DNA from: an uncultured Lachnospiraceae bacterium
Lineage (GTDB): Bacteria; Bacillota; Clostridia; Lachnospirales; Lachnospiraceae
Direction: 5' to 3'
Assembly: GCA_902792005.1 (NCBI GenBank)
Contig: CADAXW010000026.1
Location: 1-35,838, forward strand
DNA length: 35,838 bases
Shown in pieces: positions 8,769 to 17,176 of this stretch (positions are counted from its first letter, which is position 1; each line of letters begins with the position of its first letter). Below the pieces are notes generated by a model that had not been told where the DNA came from, did not search any database, and saw only the letters and a list, made by a program, of their open reading frames with translations. Made by a program: the position numbers and the translations under genes.

Positions 8769-9086
8769 TTAATCAATGGTCTCTGTCTTGCCCTTGACAT
8801 GAGCAACACGGACCTTATCTTTCTTTTCACCCTGGAAGCCGACCCTGACAGGGGATCCCTTGTACAGATACATCACGTTGGAAATATCGATCGGTGCTTC
8901 CTTCTCGATGATGCCACCCTGCTGGTTTGCTGCACTCGGTTTGCTATGCTTGTAGACCTTGTTAACACCCTCCACAAGAACCTTGTGATTCTTGGGATCT
9001 ACGGAAATAACCTTGCCTTCTTTGCCTTTATCTTTACCGGCGATGACACGTACCATGTCATCCTTCTTAATCTTAGATGCTGCCAC
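8769..9086 (-). CDS. rplX: 50S ribosomal protein L24
   Basis: A 105-residue L24, an early assembly protein near the exit tunnel. The KOW motif is visible as [20 protein letters not shown] at the amino terminus. The middle has [20 protein letters not shown]. The gap to rplN is 13 nt. Confidence 0.98.
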   Translation of the reverse strand: MAASKIKKDDMVRVIAGKDKGKEGKVISVDPKNHKVLVEGVNKVYKHSKPSAANQQGGIIEKEAPIDISNVMYLYKGSPVRVGFQGEKKDKVRVAHVKGKTETID

Positions 9087-9099
9087 AGTAGCTACCTCC

Positions 9100-9468
9100 T
9101 TACAGTACTTCCGGTGCGAGAGAGATGATCTTCATAAACTTCTTATCTCTGAGCTCTCTTGCTACGGGTCCAAATATACGAGTTCCTCTAGGATTCATAT
9201 CATCCTTGATGATAACTGCAGCATTCTCGTCGAAACGGATGTAGGAACCGTCCTTACGACGTGCACCCTTCTTTGTACGAACGACAACTGCCTTAACAAC
9301 ATCACCTTTCTTAACAACGCCGCCGGGTGTAGCGTCCTTAACGGAAGCTACGATAATGTCGCCGATGTTTGCATATCTTCTGACTGAGCCGCCGAGTACG
9401 CGAATGCAAAGAAGCTCTTTTGCGCCTGTGTTATCAGCAACTCGAAGTCTTGTTTCCTGCTGTACCAT
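9100..9468 (-). CDS. rplN: 50S ribosomal protein L14
   Basis: The 122-residue L14 starts [20 protein letters not shown] and has the signature [20 protein letters not shown] and the C-terminal [19 protein letters not shown]. Its length is exactly typical. It forms intersubunit bridges next to L19. Confidence 0.98.
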   Translation of the reverse strand: MVQQETRLRVADNTGAKELLCIRVLGGSVRRYANIGDIIVASVKDATPGGVVKKGDVVKAVVVRTKKGARRKDGSYIRFDENAAVIIKDDMNPRGTRIFGPVARELRDKKFMKIISLAPEVL

Positions 9469-9486
9469 AGTTCTTTCTTCGCCTCC

Positions 9487-9741
9487 TTATTTCGCTCTCT
9501 CGATGATCTCAACGAGTCTCCAGCGCTTGTCCTTTGACAGGGGTCTTGTCTCCATAACACGAACTCTGTCGCCGCGCTTTGCTGCATTTTCCTCGTCATG
9601 TGCCTTTAACTTGTAGGTCCGCTTTACGATCTTCTTATACAGCGGATGCTTTACGTTATCCACGATGGATACAACGATCGTCTTGTCCATCTTATCACTG
9701 GTCACGAGACCTACACGTGTTTTTCTAAGATTTCTCTCCAT
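9487..9741 (-). CDS. rpsQ: 30S ribosomal protein S17
   Basis: An 84-residue S17 with an OB fold. The start is [39 protein letters not shown] and the motif [20 protein letters not shown] follow. It is a 16S rRNA primary binder. It follows rpmC by 24 nt. Confidence 0.98.
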   Translation of the reverse strand: MERNLRKTRVGLVTSDKMDKTIVVSIVDNVKHPLYKKIVKRTYKLKAHDEENAAKRGDRVRVMETRPLSKDKRWRLVEIIERAK

Positions 9742-9765
9742 GATTTATCTTCTCCTTTCGGTCTC

Positions 9766-9969
9766 TTACGCATTTGCCTTCTCAGAGATAACGGTCTGAA
9801 TGCGGGCAATGTTCTTACGAACAACAGTAATGCGTCCTGTGTTTTCCAGCTGATTGGTAGCGTTCTGGAACTTCAGATTGAAGAGTTCCTTCTTTGCTGC
9901 TTCCAGATCACCATTTAACTCTTCGATGGATTTTGTCTTAAGCTCTTTTACGTAATCCTTAGTTTTCAC
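9766..9969 (-). CDS. rpmC: 50S ribosomal protein L29
   Basis: The 67-residue L29 is two helices near the tunnel exit: [20 protein letters not shown], then [20 protein letters not shown]. It starts with GTG, supported by an AGGAGG site eight nt upstream (minus strand, near 9978-9983). The start lies inside the end of rplP and overlaps it by 11 nt, so the two are probably translationally coupled. Confidence 0.97.
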   Translation of the reverse strand: MKTKDYVKELKTKSIEELNGDLEAAKKELFNLKFQNATNQLENTGRITVVRKNIARIQTVISEKANA

Positions 9970-10390
9970 TGTCGCTACCTCCTTCTAAATCTGCTTTTGA
10001 AACGATCTTACATTTCAAAGGAAGCTTATGTGTAGCAAGACGAAGTGCCTCACGAGCCTTCTCCTCTGTCACATTTCCGACCTCAAACATAACTCTGCCC
10101 GGCTTAACAACTGCTACCCAGTACTCCAGGGAGCCCTTACCGGAACCCATACGGGTTTCAGCCGGCTTTGCTGTTACAGGCTTGTCCGGGAAGATCTTGA
10201 TCCAAACCTTACCTTCACGACGGAGGTAACGATTGATAGCAACACGGGCTGCCTCGATCTGATTGGACTTAACCCATGCGGGCTCTGTTGCTACGATACC
10301 AAACTCACCGTGTGTAATTTTGTTACCACGGAGTGCCTTACCGGCCATAGAACCTCTGAACTGCTTACGATGCTTAACTCTCTTAGGCAT
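9959..10390 (-). CDS. rplP: 50S ribosomal protein L16
   Basis: L16 organises the A-site region of the 50S subunit. The likely start is the ATG of [20 protein letters not shown], two codons inside the longest open frame. The region [40 protein letters not shown] and the C-terminal LPLKCKIV are conserved. The tail is slightly extended ([13 protein letters not shown]) and encodes the overlap with rpmC. Confidence 0.97.
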   Translation of the reverse strand: MPKRVKHRKQFRGSMAGKALRGNKITHGEFGIVATEPAWVKSNQIEAARVAINRYLRREGKVWIKIFPDKPVTAKPAETRMGSGKGSLEYWVAVVKPGRVMFEVGNVTEEKAREALRLATHKLPLKCKIVSKADLEGGSDSEN

Positions 10391-10398
10391 TAACATAA

Positions 10399-11064
10399 TT
10401 ACTTATCGCTCCCTTCCTTGTTTCCCTTAGCAGGAAGTACTTCGCCATGGTAGATCCATGTCTTTACGCCAACCTTACCGTATGTGGTATCAGCCTCTGC
10501 AAAACCGTAGTCAATGTCTGCACGCAGAGTCTGAAGAGGAATGGTACCCTCGCTGTAGGTTTCCTTACGTGCCATATCTGCACCACCGAGACGTCCGGAT
10601 ACGGAAGTCTTGATTCCCTGTGCGCCTGCCTTCATGGTTCTCTGCATGCAGGACTTCATAGCACGACGGAAGGAGATACGGTTCTCAAGCTGCTGAGCGA
10701 TGTTCTCAGCTACCAGCTGTGCATCCAGGTCAGGACGCTTGATCTCCTTGATGTCGATGAACAGCTTCTTAGCTGTAAGCTTCTGAACCTCAGTGCGTAC
10801 CTTCTCTACCTCAGCTCCGCCTCTACCGATAACGATACCCGGCTTTGCTGTAAATACGCTGACCTTTACGCGGTCTCTTGTTCTCTCGATGTCGATCTTG
10901 GAAATGCTCGCATCTTTGAGACGCTTCTTCAGATATTTACGGATATTATAATCTTCAACCAGATTGTTGGAGAACTCTTCGTTCTTTGTATCTGCATACC
11001 ATTTGGAATCCCAGTCCTTGATGATTCCGACTCTTAAACCGTGCGGATTAACTTTCTGTCCCAT
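10399..11064 (-). CDS. rpsC: 30S ribosomal protein S3
   Basis: The 221-residue S3 lies at the mRNA entry site and has helicase-like activity with S4 and S5. It begins [21 protein letters not shown] type II KH domain spans about residues 38-110, with the [14 protein letters not shown] loop. The C-terminal domain carries [20 protein letters not shown] and [20 protein letters not shown]. Position between rplV and rplP is standard. Confidence 0.98.
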   Translation of the reverse strand: MGQKVNPHGLRVGIIKDWDSKWYADTKNEEFSNNLVEDYNIRKYLKKRLKDASISKIDIERTRDRVKVSVFTAKPGIVIGRGGAEVEKVRTEVQKLTAKKLFIDIKEIKRPDLDAQLVAENIAQQLENRISFRRAMKSCMQRTMKAGAQGIKTSVSGRLGGADMARKETYSEGTIPLQTLRADIDYGFAEADTTYGKVGVKTWIYHGEVLPAKGNKEGSDK

Positions 11065-11073
11065 GACTACCTC

Positions 11074-11460
11074 CTATCTTTCGTCAAGCACAACAGTAAT
11101 GTGGCTTGTTCTCTTTTCGATTCTGTAAGCTCTACCCTGTGCTCTCGGATGAATACGCTTCATGGTGGGTCCCTTATTTGCGTAGCACTCTGCAACGTAC
11201 AGGTTTTCTCTCTTCAGTCCCTGATTGTTCTCAGCATTTGCTACTGCAGACTGAAGCAGTTTGTAGATTACACTGGAGGCATAACGGTTATTGTATGCCA
11301 GGATACCAAGAGCTGTCTCTACGTCCTTTCCGCGGATCGCATCCAGTACAAAGCATGCCTTTGTAACAGATACTCTAGCGTAGGAGACCTTAGCAGACGG
11401 TCTTGTATCTTTATTCTCGTTTCTCTGTCTTTTCTCCTGTGATCTATGTCCCTTAGCCAT
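11074..11460 (-). CDS. rplV: 50S ribosomal protein L22
   Basis: A 128-residue L22. The globular domain has AKVSYARVSVTKACFVLDAI. The long beta hairpin that reaches into the exit tunnel is visible as YVAECYANKGPTMKRIHPRA followed by QGRAYRIEKRTSHITVVL. A basic extension (MAKGHRSQEKRQRNENKDTR) precedes the fold and makes the protein a little longer than the usual 110-115 residues. Confidence 0.98.
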   Translation of the reverse strand: MAKGHRSQEKRQRNENKDTRPSAKVSYARVSVTKACFVLDAIRGKDVETALGILAYNNRYASSVIYKLLQSAVANAENNQGLKRENLYVAECYANKGPTMKRIHPRAQGRAYRIEKRTSHITVVLDER

Positions 11461-11474
11461 CTATCGATTCCTCC

Positions 11475-11747
11475 TTATCTCTTCTTCTCATCCTTACCAT
11501 GACCACGGTAGGTTCTGGTGGATACGAACTCGCCAAGCTTATGACCAACCATATCCTCAGTTACATATACTGTGATATGCTTTCTTCCGTCATAAACTGC
11601 AATAGTGTGTCCTACAAATGAGGGGAAAATAGTGGAACGACGAGACCATGTACGAATGACCTCATGAGCTTCCTTCTTGTTCAGCTCATCAACCTTCTTT
11701 AATAAGCTTGCATCTGCAAACGGTCCTTTTTTTAATGAACGAGCCAT
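11475..11747 (-). CDS. rpsS: 30S ribosomal protein S19
   Basis: The 90-residue S19 starts [20 protein letters not shown] and has the motif [20 protein letters not shown]. It forms the S13-S19 pair in the head of the 30S subunit. It lies between rplB and rplV. Confidence 0.98.
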   Translation of the reverse strand: MARSLKKGPFADASLLKKVDELNKKEAHEVIRTWSRRSTIFPSFVGHTIAVYDGRKHITVYVTEDMVGHKLGEFVSTRTYRGHGKDEKKR

Positions 11748-11758
11748 TTTCTTCCTCC

Positions 11759-12601
11759 TTACTTAACGTTCTTACCTGATCTGTTTCTGATGATCAGCTT
11801 GTTGGACTTAGCATTCTTCTTTCTGGTCTTCAGACCCAGTGCCGGCTTACCCCAAGGAGTAGACGGACCGCTGCGGCCGATGGGTGCGCGACCCTCTCCA
11901 CCACCGTGCGGGTGGTCATTCGGGTTCATAACGGAACCGCGAACTGTCGGGCGGATACCCATGTGACGCTTACGTCCTGCTTTACCGATGTTTACAAGTC
12001 CATGCTCGATGTTACCTACAGTTCCGATGGTAGCTCTGCCGATCAGCGGAACCATACGCATCTCGCCTGAAGGAAGACGAAGGATCGCATACTTTCCTTC
12101 CTTAGCCATCAGCTGTGCGCTGTTACCTGCGGAACGAACCAGCTGTCCGCCCTTGCCGGGTGTCAGCTCAACGTTGTGGATCTCTGTACCTACAGGAATT
12201 ACTGTCATCGGCAGGCAGTTTCCGATACGGATATCTGCGTTCTCGCCGTTCATCAGAGAATCCCCAACCTTAAGTCCGTTAGGAGCAAGGATGTATGCCT
12301 TCTCACCGTCTGCATAGCAGATCAGTGCGATGTTTGCTGTACGGTTCGGGTCATACTCAATTGTAAGAACCTTAGCCGGGATGTCGTCCTTGCGACGCTT
12401 GAAATCAATGATTCTGTATTTCTGACGGTTTCCGCCACCATGATGACGAACCGTGATCTTGCCCTGATTGTTACGTCCGGCAGTTTTCTTCTTGGAAACC
12501 AGCAGGGACTTCTCCGGCTTATCTGTTGTGATCACGTCAAAGTCCAGACCGGTCATATTTCTTCTAGAAGGTGTATATGGGGTGTATGTTTTGATACCCA
12601 T
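11759..12601 (-). CDS. rplB: 50S ribosomal protein L2
   Basis: The 280-residue L2 is one of the most conserved ribosomal proteins and is needed for subunit association and peptidyl transfer. It starts [20 protein letters not shown] and contains the RNA-binding region [20 protein letters not shown]. The C-terminal loop with the essential histidine is [19 protein letters not shown]. Length is typical. Confidence 0.98.
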   Translation of the reverse strand: MGIKTYTPYTPSRRNMTGLDFDVITTDKPEKSLLVSKKKTAGRNNQGKITVRHHGGGNRQKYRIIDFKRRKDDIPAKVLTIEYDPNRTANIALICYADGEKAYILAPNGLKVGDSLMNGENADIRIGNCLPMTVIPVGTEIHNVELTPGKGGQLVRSAGNSAQLMAKEGKYAILRLPSGEMRMVPLIGRATIGTVGNIEHGLVNIGKAGRKRHMGIRPTVRGSVMNPNDHPHGGGEGRAPIGRSGPSTPWGKPALGLKTRKKNAKSNKLIIRNRSGKNVK

Positions 12602-12628
12602 TTTCTTTCTCCTTTCAACTCTCTAATC

Positions 12629-12928
12629 CTACAGTCCCTCGAAGAGCTCGATATCAGCACTATCAGCTGTCAGCTGAACGTATGCCTTCTTGCTCTTTGC
12701 TGTCTTACCGAAGGTGTTACCACGACGCTTTGTCTTTCCATCATAGTTGACGGTGTTGACCTTAGCTACCTTTGTTCCTTCGAACATTTTCTCTACAGCG
12801 TCAGCGATCTGATTCTTGGTTGCATCCGGGTGAACGAGAAATGTATACTTCTTCTCGGCCATCGCATTCATGCTCTTCTCAGTGAGAAGAGGTCTCTTGA
12901 TTACGTCATAGTATTTTAAATCTGCCAT
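12629..12928 (-). CDS. rplW: 50S ribosomal protein L23
   Basis: The 99-residue L23 lies at the tunnel exit and is a docking site for trigger factor and SRP. It has YYDVIKRPLLTEKSMNAMAE and VNTVNYDGKTKRRGNTFGKT. Its ATG overlaps the rplD stop by one base (TAATG), which indicates coupled translation. Confidence 0.98.
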   Translation of the reverse strand: MADLKYYDVIKRPLLTEKSMNAMAEKKYTFLVHPDATKNQIADAVEKMFEGTKVAKVNTVNYDGKTKRRGNTFGKTAKSKKAYVQLTADSADIELFEGL

Positions 12929-13548
12929 TATGCGTATACCTCCTCAATAGCCCGTGCAGCATCCTTCGTGATGATCAGTGAGTCATACTTCAGGATATCG
13001 TACACATTGATGGATGTGCTGATGGTAGTTGCAACATCCGGGATGTTCCGTGCGGAGAGAACTACGTTGTCGTTCTTATCCTTTGTTACTACCAGTGCAC
13101 TCTCTGCCTTCAGGTTCTTAAGTACATCTGCAAATGCGGATGTCTTCGGTGCGTCCATGGAAAGCTCATCTACAACGATCATCTTCTCATCCTGTACCTT
13201 AGAGGTCAGTGCGGAGAAGAGTGCGATGCGACGCTCCTGCTTGTTCATCTTCTTGGAGTAGTCTCTCGGCTTCGGTGCAAATACTACACCACCGCCTGTC
13301 CACTGCGGTGAACGTGTGGATCCCTGACGTGCATGACCTGTACCCTTCTGTCTCCAGGGCTTCTTTCCGCCGCCGGATACTTCAGCGCGTGTCAGTGCAC
13401 TCTGTGTTCCCTGACGATTGTTTGCCAGGTAAGTAACTACTGCCTTATGAACCAGTGTTTCATTTATCTCTACACCGAAAATGTCATCGGAGAGGTCGAT
13501 CTTCTCAACTTCCTTACCGTCGGTGTTGTATACTGCTAAAGTTGCCAT
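12928..13548 (-). CDS. rplD: 50S ribosomal protein L4
   Basis: The 206-residue L4 is the S10 operon regulator in E. coli. The tunnel loop is conserved as KKPWRQKGTGHARQGSTRSP, followed by WTGGGVVFAPKPRDY. It is preceded by rplC with a 23-nt gap. Whether it binds the long leaders seen in this window is unknown. Confidence 0.98.
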   Translation of the reverse strand: MATLAVYNTDGKEVEKIDLSDDIFGVEINETLVHKAVVTYLANNRQGTQSALTRAEVSGGGKKPWRQKGTGHARQGSTRSPQWTGGGVVFAPKPRDYSKKMNKQERRIALFSALTSKVQDEKMIVVDELSMDAPKTSAFADVLKNLKAESALVVTKDKNDNVVLSARNIPDVATTISTSINVYDILKYDSLIITKDAARAIEEVYA

Positions 13549-13571
13549 TCTTTTAATCCTCCTTATCGTGA

Positions 13572-14255
13572 TTATCTAGCCTTTACAGACTCTGCAACGA
13601 TCACGAGTGACTTCTTCGGGCCCGGAACGGCACCCTTCACCAGGATCACATCATTCTCTGCATCTATCTTAACGATCTCAAGGTTCTGTACAGTTACCTG
13701 CTCGCAGCCTGCATGTCCGGCCATCTTCTTGCCCTTCATAACGCGACCCGGTGTTGTTGCGGATCCGTTAGAACCTGCATGGCGGTGATACTTGGAACCG
13801 TGTCCGGACGGACCGGACTTCAGGCCGTGGCGCTTAATACCACCAGCGTATCCCTTACCTTTTGAACGAGCGGTTACATCGATCTTGTCGCCCTCAGCGA
13901 AGATGTCAGCCTTGATCACGCTCTCACCTGCAACGAACTCAGCAGCATTCTCGAGCTTGAACTCTTTTACGAACTGCTTCGGAGCTGTGCCGGCCTTCTT
14001 TGCATGTCCGGCCTCTGCCTTGGTTGCACCATGAGGATTAACGATTACCTTCTTGCCGGATCCGTCCTTGGTTGTGATCTTTTCCTTAACATCCTTGAAA
14101 CCGACCTGAACAGCTTCGTAACCATCGTTCTCAACTGTCTTTACCTGTAAAACTGCACACGGTCCTGCTTTCAGAACCGTAACCGGTGTAAGAACACCGT
14201 CTTCGTTGAAGATCTGTGTCATACCGATCTTCTCTGCGAGAATCGCTTTCTTCAT
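13572..14255 (-). CDS. rplC: 50S ribosomal protein L3
   Basis: The 227-residue L3 begins [20 protein letters not shown] and contains the conserved [20 protein letters not shown] and [20 protein letters not shown] segments near the peptidyl-transferase centre. It is somewhat longer than the common 205-212 residues, with extra sequence around residues 60-110 rich in K, A and E. An AGGAGGAAAAAG ribosome binding site precedes the ATG. The 331-nt gap behind rpsJ is unusual. Confidence 0.97.
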   Translation of the reverse strand: MKKAILAEKIGMTQIFNEDGVLTPVTVLKAGPCAVLQVKTVENDGYEAVQVGFKDVKEKITTKDGSGKKVIVNPHGATKAEAGHAKKAGTAPKQFVKEFKLENAAEFVAGESVIKADIFAEGDKIDVTARSKGKGYAGGIKRHGLKSGPSGHGSKYHRHAGSNGSATTPGRVMKGKKMAGHAGCEQVTVQNLEIVKIDAENDVILVKGAVPGPKKSLVIVAESVKAR

Positions 14256-14586
14256 TTCTTTTTCCTCCTAATGAATTTACAGCGGATTGGACTTGCCAAT
14301 CATACTAAATCGCATCATCCGATTCCGGCTTTCTGAATCCTGCACTTTCGTGCCTCGTACATGTATCGTGAAATGTACCGGTCGTCGGACTGCATTTGAC
14401 TGTGCTCGGCTTCCTTAATATATGAAGCGTTGCTGTGTCTTTTTTGTTACTCGCGATGTGCATTCGCACTCGCTTCGCTCGCGCTCACGCTGCGCTGTCG
14501 CGCTATCGCCTGTCTCCGTCATGTGTCTGCCTGTGAGCAAGCTCCCGGCAGCCACCCGCCGGATCCAGCCGGCATCGCTCGTAGTG
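14256..14586 (-). other. Long rpsJ-rplC intergenic region
   Basis: These 331 nt hold no convincing gene. The rpsJ-proximal half contains repeat copy B. The rplC-proximal half contains a GATTGG-CAAGT-CCAATC hairpin (14285-14301) and a GTACAT...ATGTAC inverted repeat (about 14358-14380). No consensus promoter was found, so rplC is probably read through from the promoter before rpsJ. A regulatory leader for rplC is possible but unproven. Confidence 0.5.
14440..14586. repeat. Intergenic palindromic repeat element, copy B (after rpsJ)
   Basis: Right behind the rpsJ stop (minus strand) come ACACTACGAGCGATGC, GAGCTTGCTCACAGGC and GCGATAGCGCGACAGCGC. They match the blocks of copy A behind infA in sequence and order. 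The element also holds GC-rich sub-repeats such as GAGCGAAGCGAG. The two copies are the only ones seen in the window, and both follow a stop codon in the ribosomal cluster. Confidence 0.6.
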
Positions 14587-14898
14587 TTAACGCATCTTCA
14601 TATCGATATAAACGCCAGCCGAAACATCCATCTTGCGAAGTGCATCGATTGTCTTCTGATTCGGTGATGTAATATCGATCAGTCTCTTGTGTGTTCTCTG
14701 CTCGAACTGCTCTCTGGAGTCCTTATACTTATGAACTGCACGAAGAATTGTTACCTTTTCAACCTTTGTCGGCATAGGAACCGGTCCGCTCACCTTAACA
14801 CCTGTGTTCTTTACTGCATCGATGATTGCCTTTGCAGCCTGGTCGATGAGCTTGTGATCATACGCCTTGAGTGTGATTCTCATTACTTGACTTGCCAT
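14587..14898 (-). CDS. rpsJ: 30S ribosomal protein S10
   Basis: The 103-residue S10 (NusE) works in the 30S head and in NusB-dependent antitermination. It starts [20 protein letters not shown], behind an AGGAGG site about 11 nt upstream. A longer open frame exists but the extension is not S10-like. The motifs [15 protein letters not shown] and [18 protein letters not shown] are diagnostic. It is the first gene of the cluster. Confidence 0.98.
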   Translation of the reverse strand: MASQVMRITLKAYDHKLIDQAAKAIIDAVKNTGVKVSGPVPMPTKVEKVTILRAVHKYKDSREQFEQRTHKRLIDITSPNQKTIDALRKMDVSAGVYIDMKMR

Positions 14899-15218
14899 AA
14901 AAAAAGCCGCCTCCTTTTCGCACTTTTTAAAATAGTACGACAAGCGGTGACTGTCCAACGTTCCCGTGTGTGTCGCATAGGTGCTGATCTTTTACCGGGG
15001 CACACGTCTTTCTGAGAGGATTCAGCTCATTCCAACGCAGCCGGGTGTGTCCTATGCTGTTTCACACGTCATCTCCGGATCTCTCCGGATGGTTTTTGTG
15101 GTACAGTGACTTGTCGCCAGTTTCTCTGAACTTGACATTCGCTCCACGAAATAACCTACGCCTCGACCCTGAGGTCTCCCGTAGCAACCTCCGTTTCCAC
15201 GCTATCAATGTCACAGCA
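14899..15218 (-). promoter_or_regulatory. Long structured 5' leader of the S10 cluster
   Basis: About 320 nt separate the predicted transcription start from rpsJ, with no credible gene. On the transcript a CCGGA-GAGA-TCCGG hairpin with a GNRA-type loop lies at about 15070-15092. A long-range pairing GCATAGG/CCTATGC joins about 15050-15056 and 14977-14983, and a GTGTG/CACAC pair lies nearby. The length and structure suggest r-protein or attenuation control. No known leader family is recognised with certainty. Confidence 0.5.
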
Positions 15219-15224
15219 AACGAA

Positions 15225-15253
15225 ATTATAACAAAGCCTTCACCGGAATGCAA
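15225..15253 (-). promoter_or_regulatory. Sigma-A promoter of the S10 ribosomal cluster
   Basis: On the minus strand TTGCAT (15248-15253) is followed after exactly 17 nt by a perfect TATAAT (15225-15230). The predicted start is near 15218. It lies back to back with the pilin gene promoter, only 30 bp away on the other strand. Confidence 0.85.
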
Positions 15254-15282
15254 GCATTTTTTTATTCTTTTTTTACATTTCA

Positions 15283-15311
15283 TTGCATTATGCCCCTGAA
15301 AATGGTAAAAT
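15283..15311 (+). promoter_or_regulatory. Sigma-A promoter of the pilin-like gene
   Basis: TTGCAT (15283-15288) and TAAAAT (15306-15311) are separated by 17 nt, upstream of the pilin-like gene. The -35 box equals that of the divergent ribosomal promoter. Confidence 0.65.
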
Positions 15312-15363
15312 AACACTACATATATCTAATTCTTTGGACATTATAGAAGGTAAGGTGACGCCT

Positions 15364-16086
15364 ATGACAAAAAAGACTAACAAGGGTTTCTCGCTGGTTG
15401 AGCTCATCATCGTAATCGCGATCATGGCAATCCTGGCGGCGGCCATCGCGCCGGCCCTCCTCCGTTATATCGCCAAGTCCAGAAAAGCGGTTGATATCGA
15501 GACCGCACAGACCATCTTCGAGGCTGCCAACCTGGCATCTGCAGGATCCAATGATGATGCCATGACAGGCTGGTATATCTCCGCTGATACAACCAATGGT
15601 GGTTCCGTCGGACGTTCCGATGTTACAAACGAAGGTCATAACATTAAGATTGATAAAGGAAAGAAAAAGGACTATACCGTATCGGTTGTGGCATGGGCCC
15701 GTGGCATTGATTACAACGGCTGGCAGAATGCTCAGTTCAAGGGCGTTCTCGATCACAATGTAGGCGATATCAAGAACAGTCTTTACTATCAGCAGTGCTT
15801 CACGAATGAGTTCCTGATGAACCTCGGACATAACGAAGGTGTAAATGCTACCTATCAGGGCGCCGGAAACAACAACTACGACGGCAAGCGTGACACCACC
15901 ATGGAGTTCCGTTACAAGCAGGATGCCGGCATGGGAAAACCTGAGTGCTGGATCCTGGTTATCCGAAATGATAACTACAAGCCTGAGGTATGGATCGGCG
16001 ACAAGCGTGTAAACTCCGACTCGAACGGAACCGTTCGTCCCATCTACAGACTGTATCCGGAACCCTGTGCAGAGTACAGAGAATAA
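15364..16086 (+). CDS. Type IV pilin-like (prepilin leader) protein
   Basis: The 240-residue product begins MTKKTNKGFSLVELIIVIAI: a short basic leader, a prepilin peptidase site between G8 and F9, Glu at mature position 5, then a hydrophobic helix to about residue 33. This is the class III signal of type IV pilins and pseudopilins. The ATG at 15364 follows AAGGTG. The rest is a polar domain with many Asn, Asp, Gly and aromatic residues and no recognised family; W51, W106, W115 and W198 regions suggest a secreted fold. It has no DUF or cysteine pair I can name. No pilus assembly genes lie in the window, so a PilD-type peptidase and motor would have to be encoded elsewhere. Pilus subunit, pseudopilin or surface protein are all possible. 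Confidence 0.85.
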   Translation: MTKKTNKGFSLVELIIVIAIMAILAAAIAPALLRYIAKSRKAVDIETAQTIFEAANLASAGSNDDAMTGWYISADTTNGGSVGRSDVTNEGHNIKIDKGKKKDYTVSVVAWARGIDYNGWQNAQFKGVLDHNVGDIKNSLYYQQCFTNEFLMNLGHNEGVNATYQGAGNNNYDGKRDTTMEFRYKQDAGMGKPECWILVIRNDNYKPEVWIGDKRVNSDSNGTVRPIYRLYPEPCAEYRE

Positions 16087-16139
16087 CGGGTGATATCCGA
16101 ATCGACACAGGAGTCTGTGTTCGAATCTATATTATGAAG

Positions 16140-16186
16140 AAAACAGCGATGGACATTTCAAAAGCAAAATGTTCATCGCTGTTTTT
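16140..16186. terminator. Bidirectional rho-independent terminator
   Basis: AAAACAGCGATGGACATTT (16140-16158) pairs with AAATGTTCATCGCTGTTTT (16167-16185) apart from one mismatch. The A-rich and T-rich flanks give a U-tract in both directions. It lies between the convergent pilin-like gene and the methyltransferase stop at 16188, so it can end both transcripts. Confidence 0.85.
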
Positions 16187-16187
16187 G

Positions 16188-17087
16188 TCAGTCAAAGACG
16201 ATCCTTCCGCTGGCTCCGCAGGGAAGCACCAGACCGTTGCTGGAAACCGGAAGTCCGATCTCCTCAGCCTCAACACGCCCCTTTCTCTCCTTCAGCACCG
16301 CCGTATGCAGCATGTAGGAAAGAACGGCCGGCTGAAGTCCTGTGGTATAAGAGTTGATCAGAAAGAAGACCGGATGCTCCGAAAGAAGCTCACTGCTGCG
16401 CTGCAGCAGCTGAAATACCAGATCCTCCAGCTTCCACAGCTCTCCCTTCGGTCCTCTGCCGTAGGAAGGCGGATCCATGATAATGGCGTCGTAGGTTTTG
16501 CCCCGGCGGATCTCCCGCTCCACAAACTTCATGCAGTCATCCACCAGCCATCGGATGGGGGCGTCCCCCAGTCCACTGGAAACAGCATTCTCCTTTGCCC
16601 AGGTCACCATACCCTTGGATGCATCCACGTGGGTCACCTCCGCTCCCGCTGCCGCAGCAGCCACGGTGGCACCTCCGGTATAGGCAAACAGGTTCAGCAC
16701 CCGGGGCTTTCGCCCGGAGTCTGCTCTCTTCTTTAACATAGGATAAAACCAGCTCCAGTTCACTGCCTGCTCCGGGAACAGTCCCGTATGCTTAAATGCA
16801 AAGGGTTTCAGATGAAAAGTCAGCTCACCTTCCCCCTTTCCCTTCGGATCCAGGGTATACTGAATGGTCCATTCCTTCGGAAGATCCCGGAATTCCCACT
16901 GTCCGCCGCCGGACTTGCTTCTATGATAGTGTCCGTTCAGCTTCTTCCATTCGGGGATCCGTTTTTCCGTGTTCCATATCACCTGCGGATCCGGCCGGAG
17001 CAGGATATACCTGCCCCACCGTTCCAGCTTCTCTCCCTCGGAAGAATCCAGGACTTCATAATCTTTCCATCCGTCAGCAATCCACAT
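16188..17087 (-). CDS. SAM-dependent methyltransferase, RlmI/RlmK-like
   Basis: The 299-residue protein has a class I methyltransferase core: motif I VLNLFAYTGGATVAAAAAGA, an acidic post-strand-2 residue in VTHVDASKGMVTWAKENA, and the catalytic-type motif IIMDPPSYGRGPKG. It resembles the rRNA cytosine-C5 group (RlmI-like) but lacks the amino-terminal PUA domain seen in the gene at 34958. The amino-terminal 110 residues instead form a WxxxDxW-rich region (WIADGWKDYEVLD). An AGGAGG site lies nine nt before the ATG. The substrate is not certain; rRNA is the most likely by family. Confidence 0.85.
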   Translation of the reverse strand: MWIADGWKDYEVLDSSEGEKLERWGRYILLRPDPQVIWNTEKRIPEWKKLNGHYHRSKSGGGQWEFRDLPKEWTIQYTLDPKGKGEGELTFHLKPFAFKHTGLFPEQAVNWSWFYPMLKKRADSGRKPRVLNLFAYTGGATVAAAAAGAEVTHVDASKGMVTWAKENAVSSGLGDAPIRWLVDDCMKFVEREIRRGKTYDAIIMDPPSYGRGPKGELWKLEDLVFQLLQRSSELLSEHPVFFLINSYTTGLQPAVLSYMLHTAVLKERKGRVEAEEIGLPVSSNGLVLPCGASGRIVFD

Positions 17088-17118
17088 CCGTGAAGCCTCC
17101 TAATCTTACAAACTTAGA

Positions 17119-17154
17119 CAGGTTTCCTTCCGCCATCCGGCGAAAAGAAACCTG
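17119..17154 (-). terminator. Terminator-like hairpin behind the ABC permease genes
   Basis: CAGGTTTC and GAAACCTG form an outer stem and CGCC-GGAT-GGCG an inner stem. The hairpin lies 22 nt after the stop of the second permease gene. The downstream T-tract is weak (TCTAAGTTTGT), so termination may be partial and read into the methyltransferase gene. Confidence 0.55.
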
Positions 17155-17176
17155 GAATCACATTTTCGTATTACAT

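Noticed and set aside
15062..15316. An 84-codon minus-strand frame in the S10 leader
   Set aside because: It starts upstream of the predicted transcription start and has no family resemblance or ribosome binding site.
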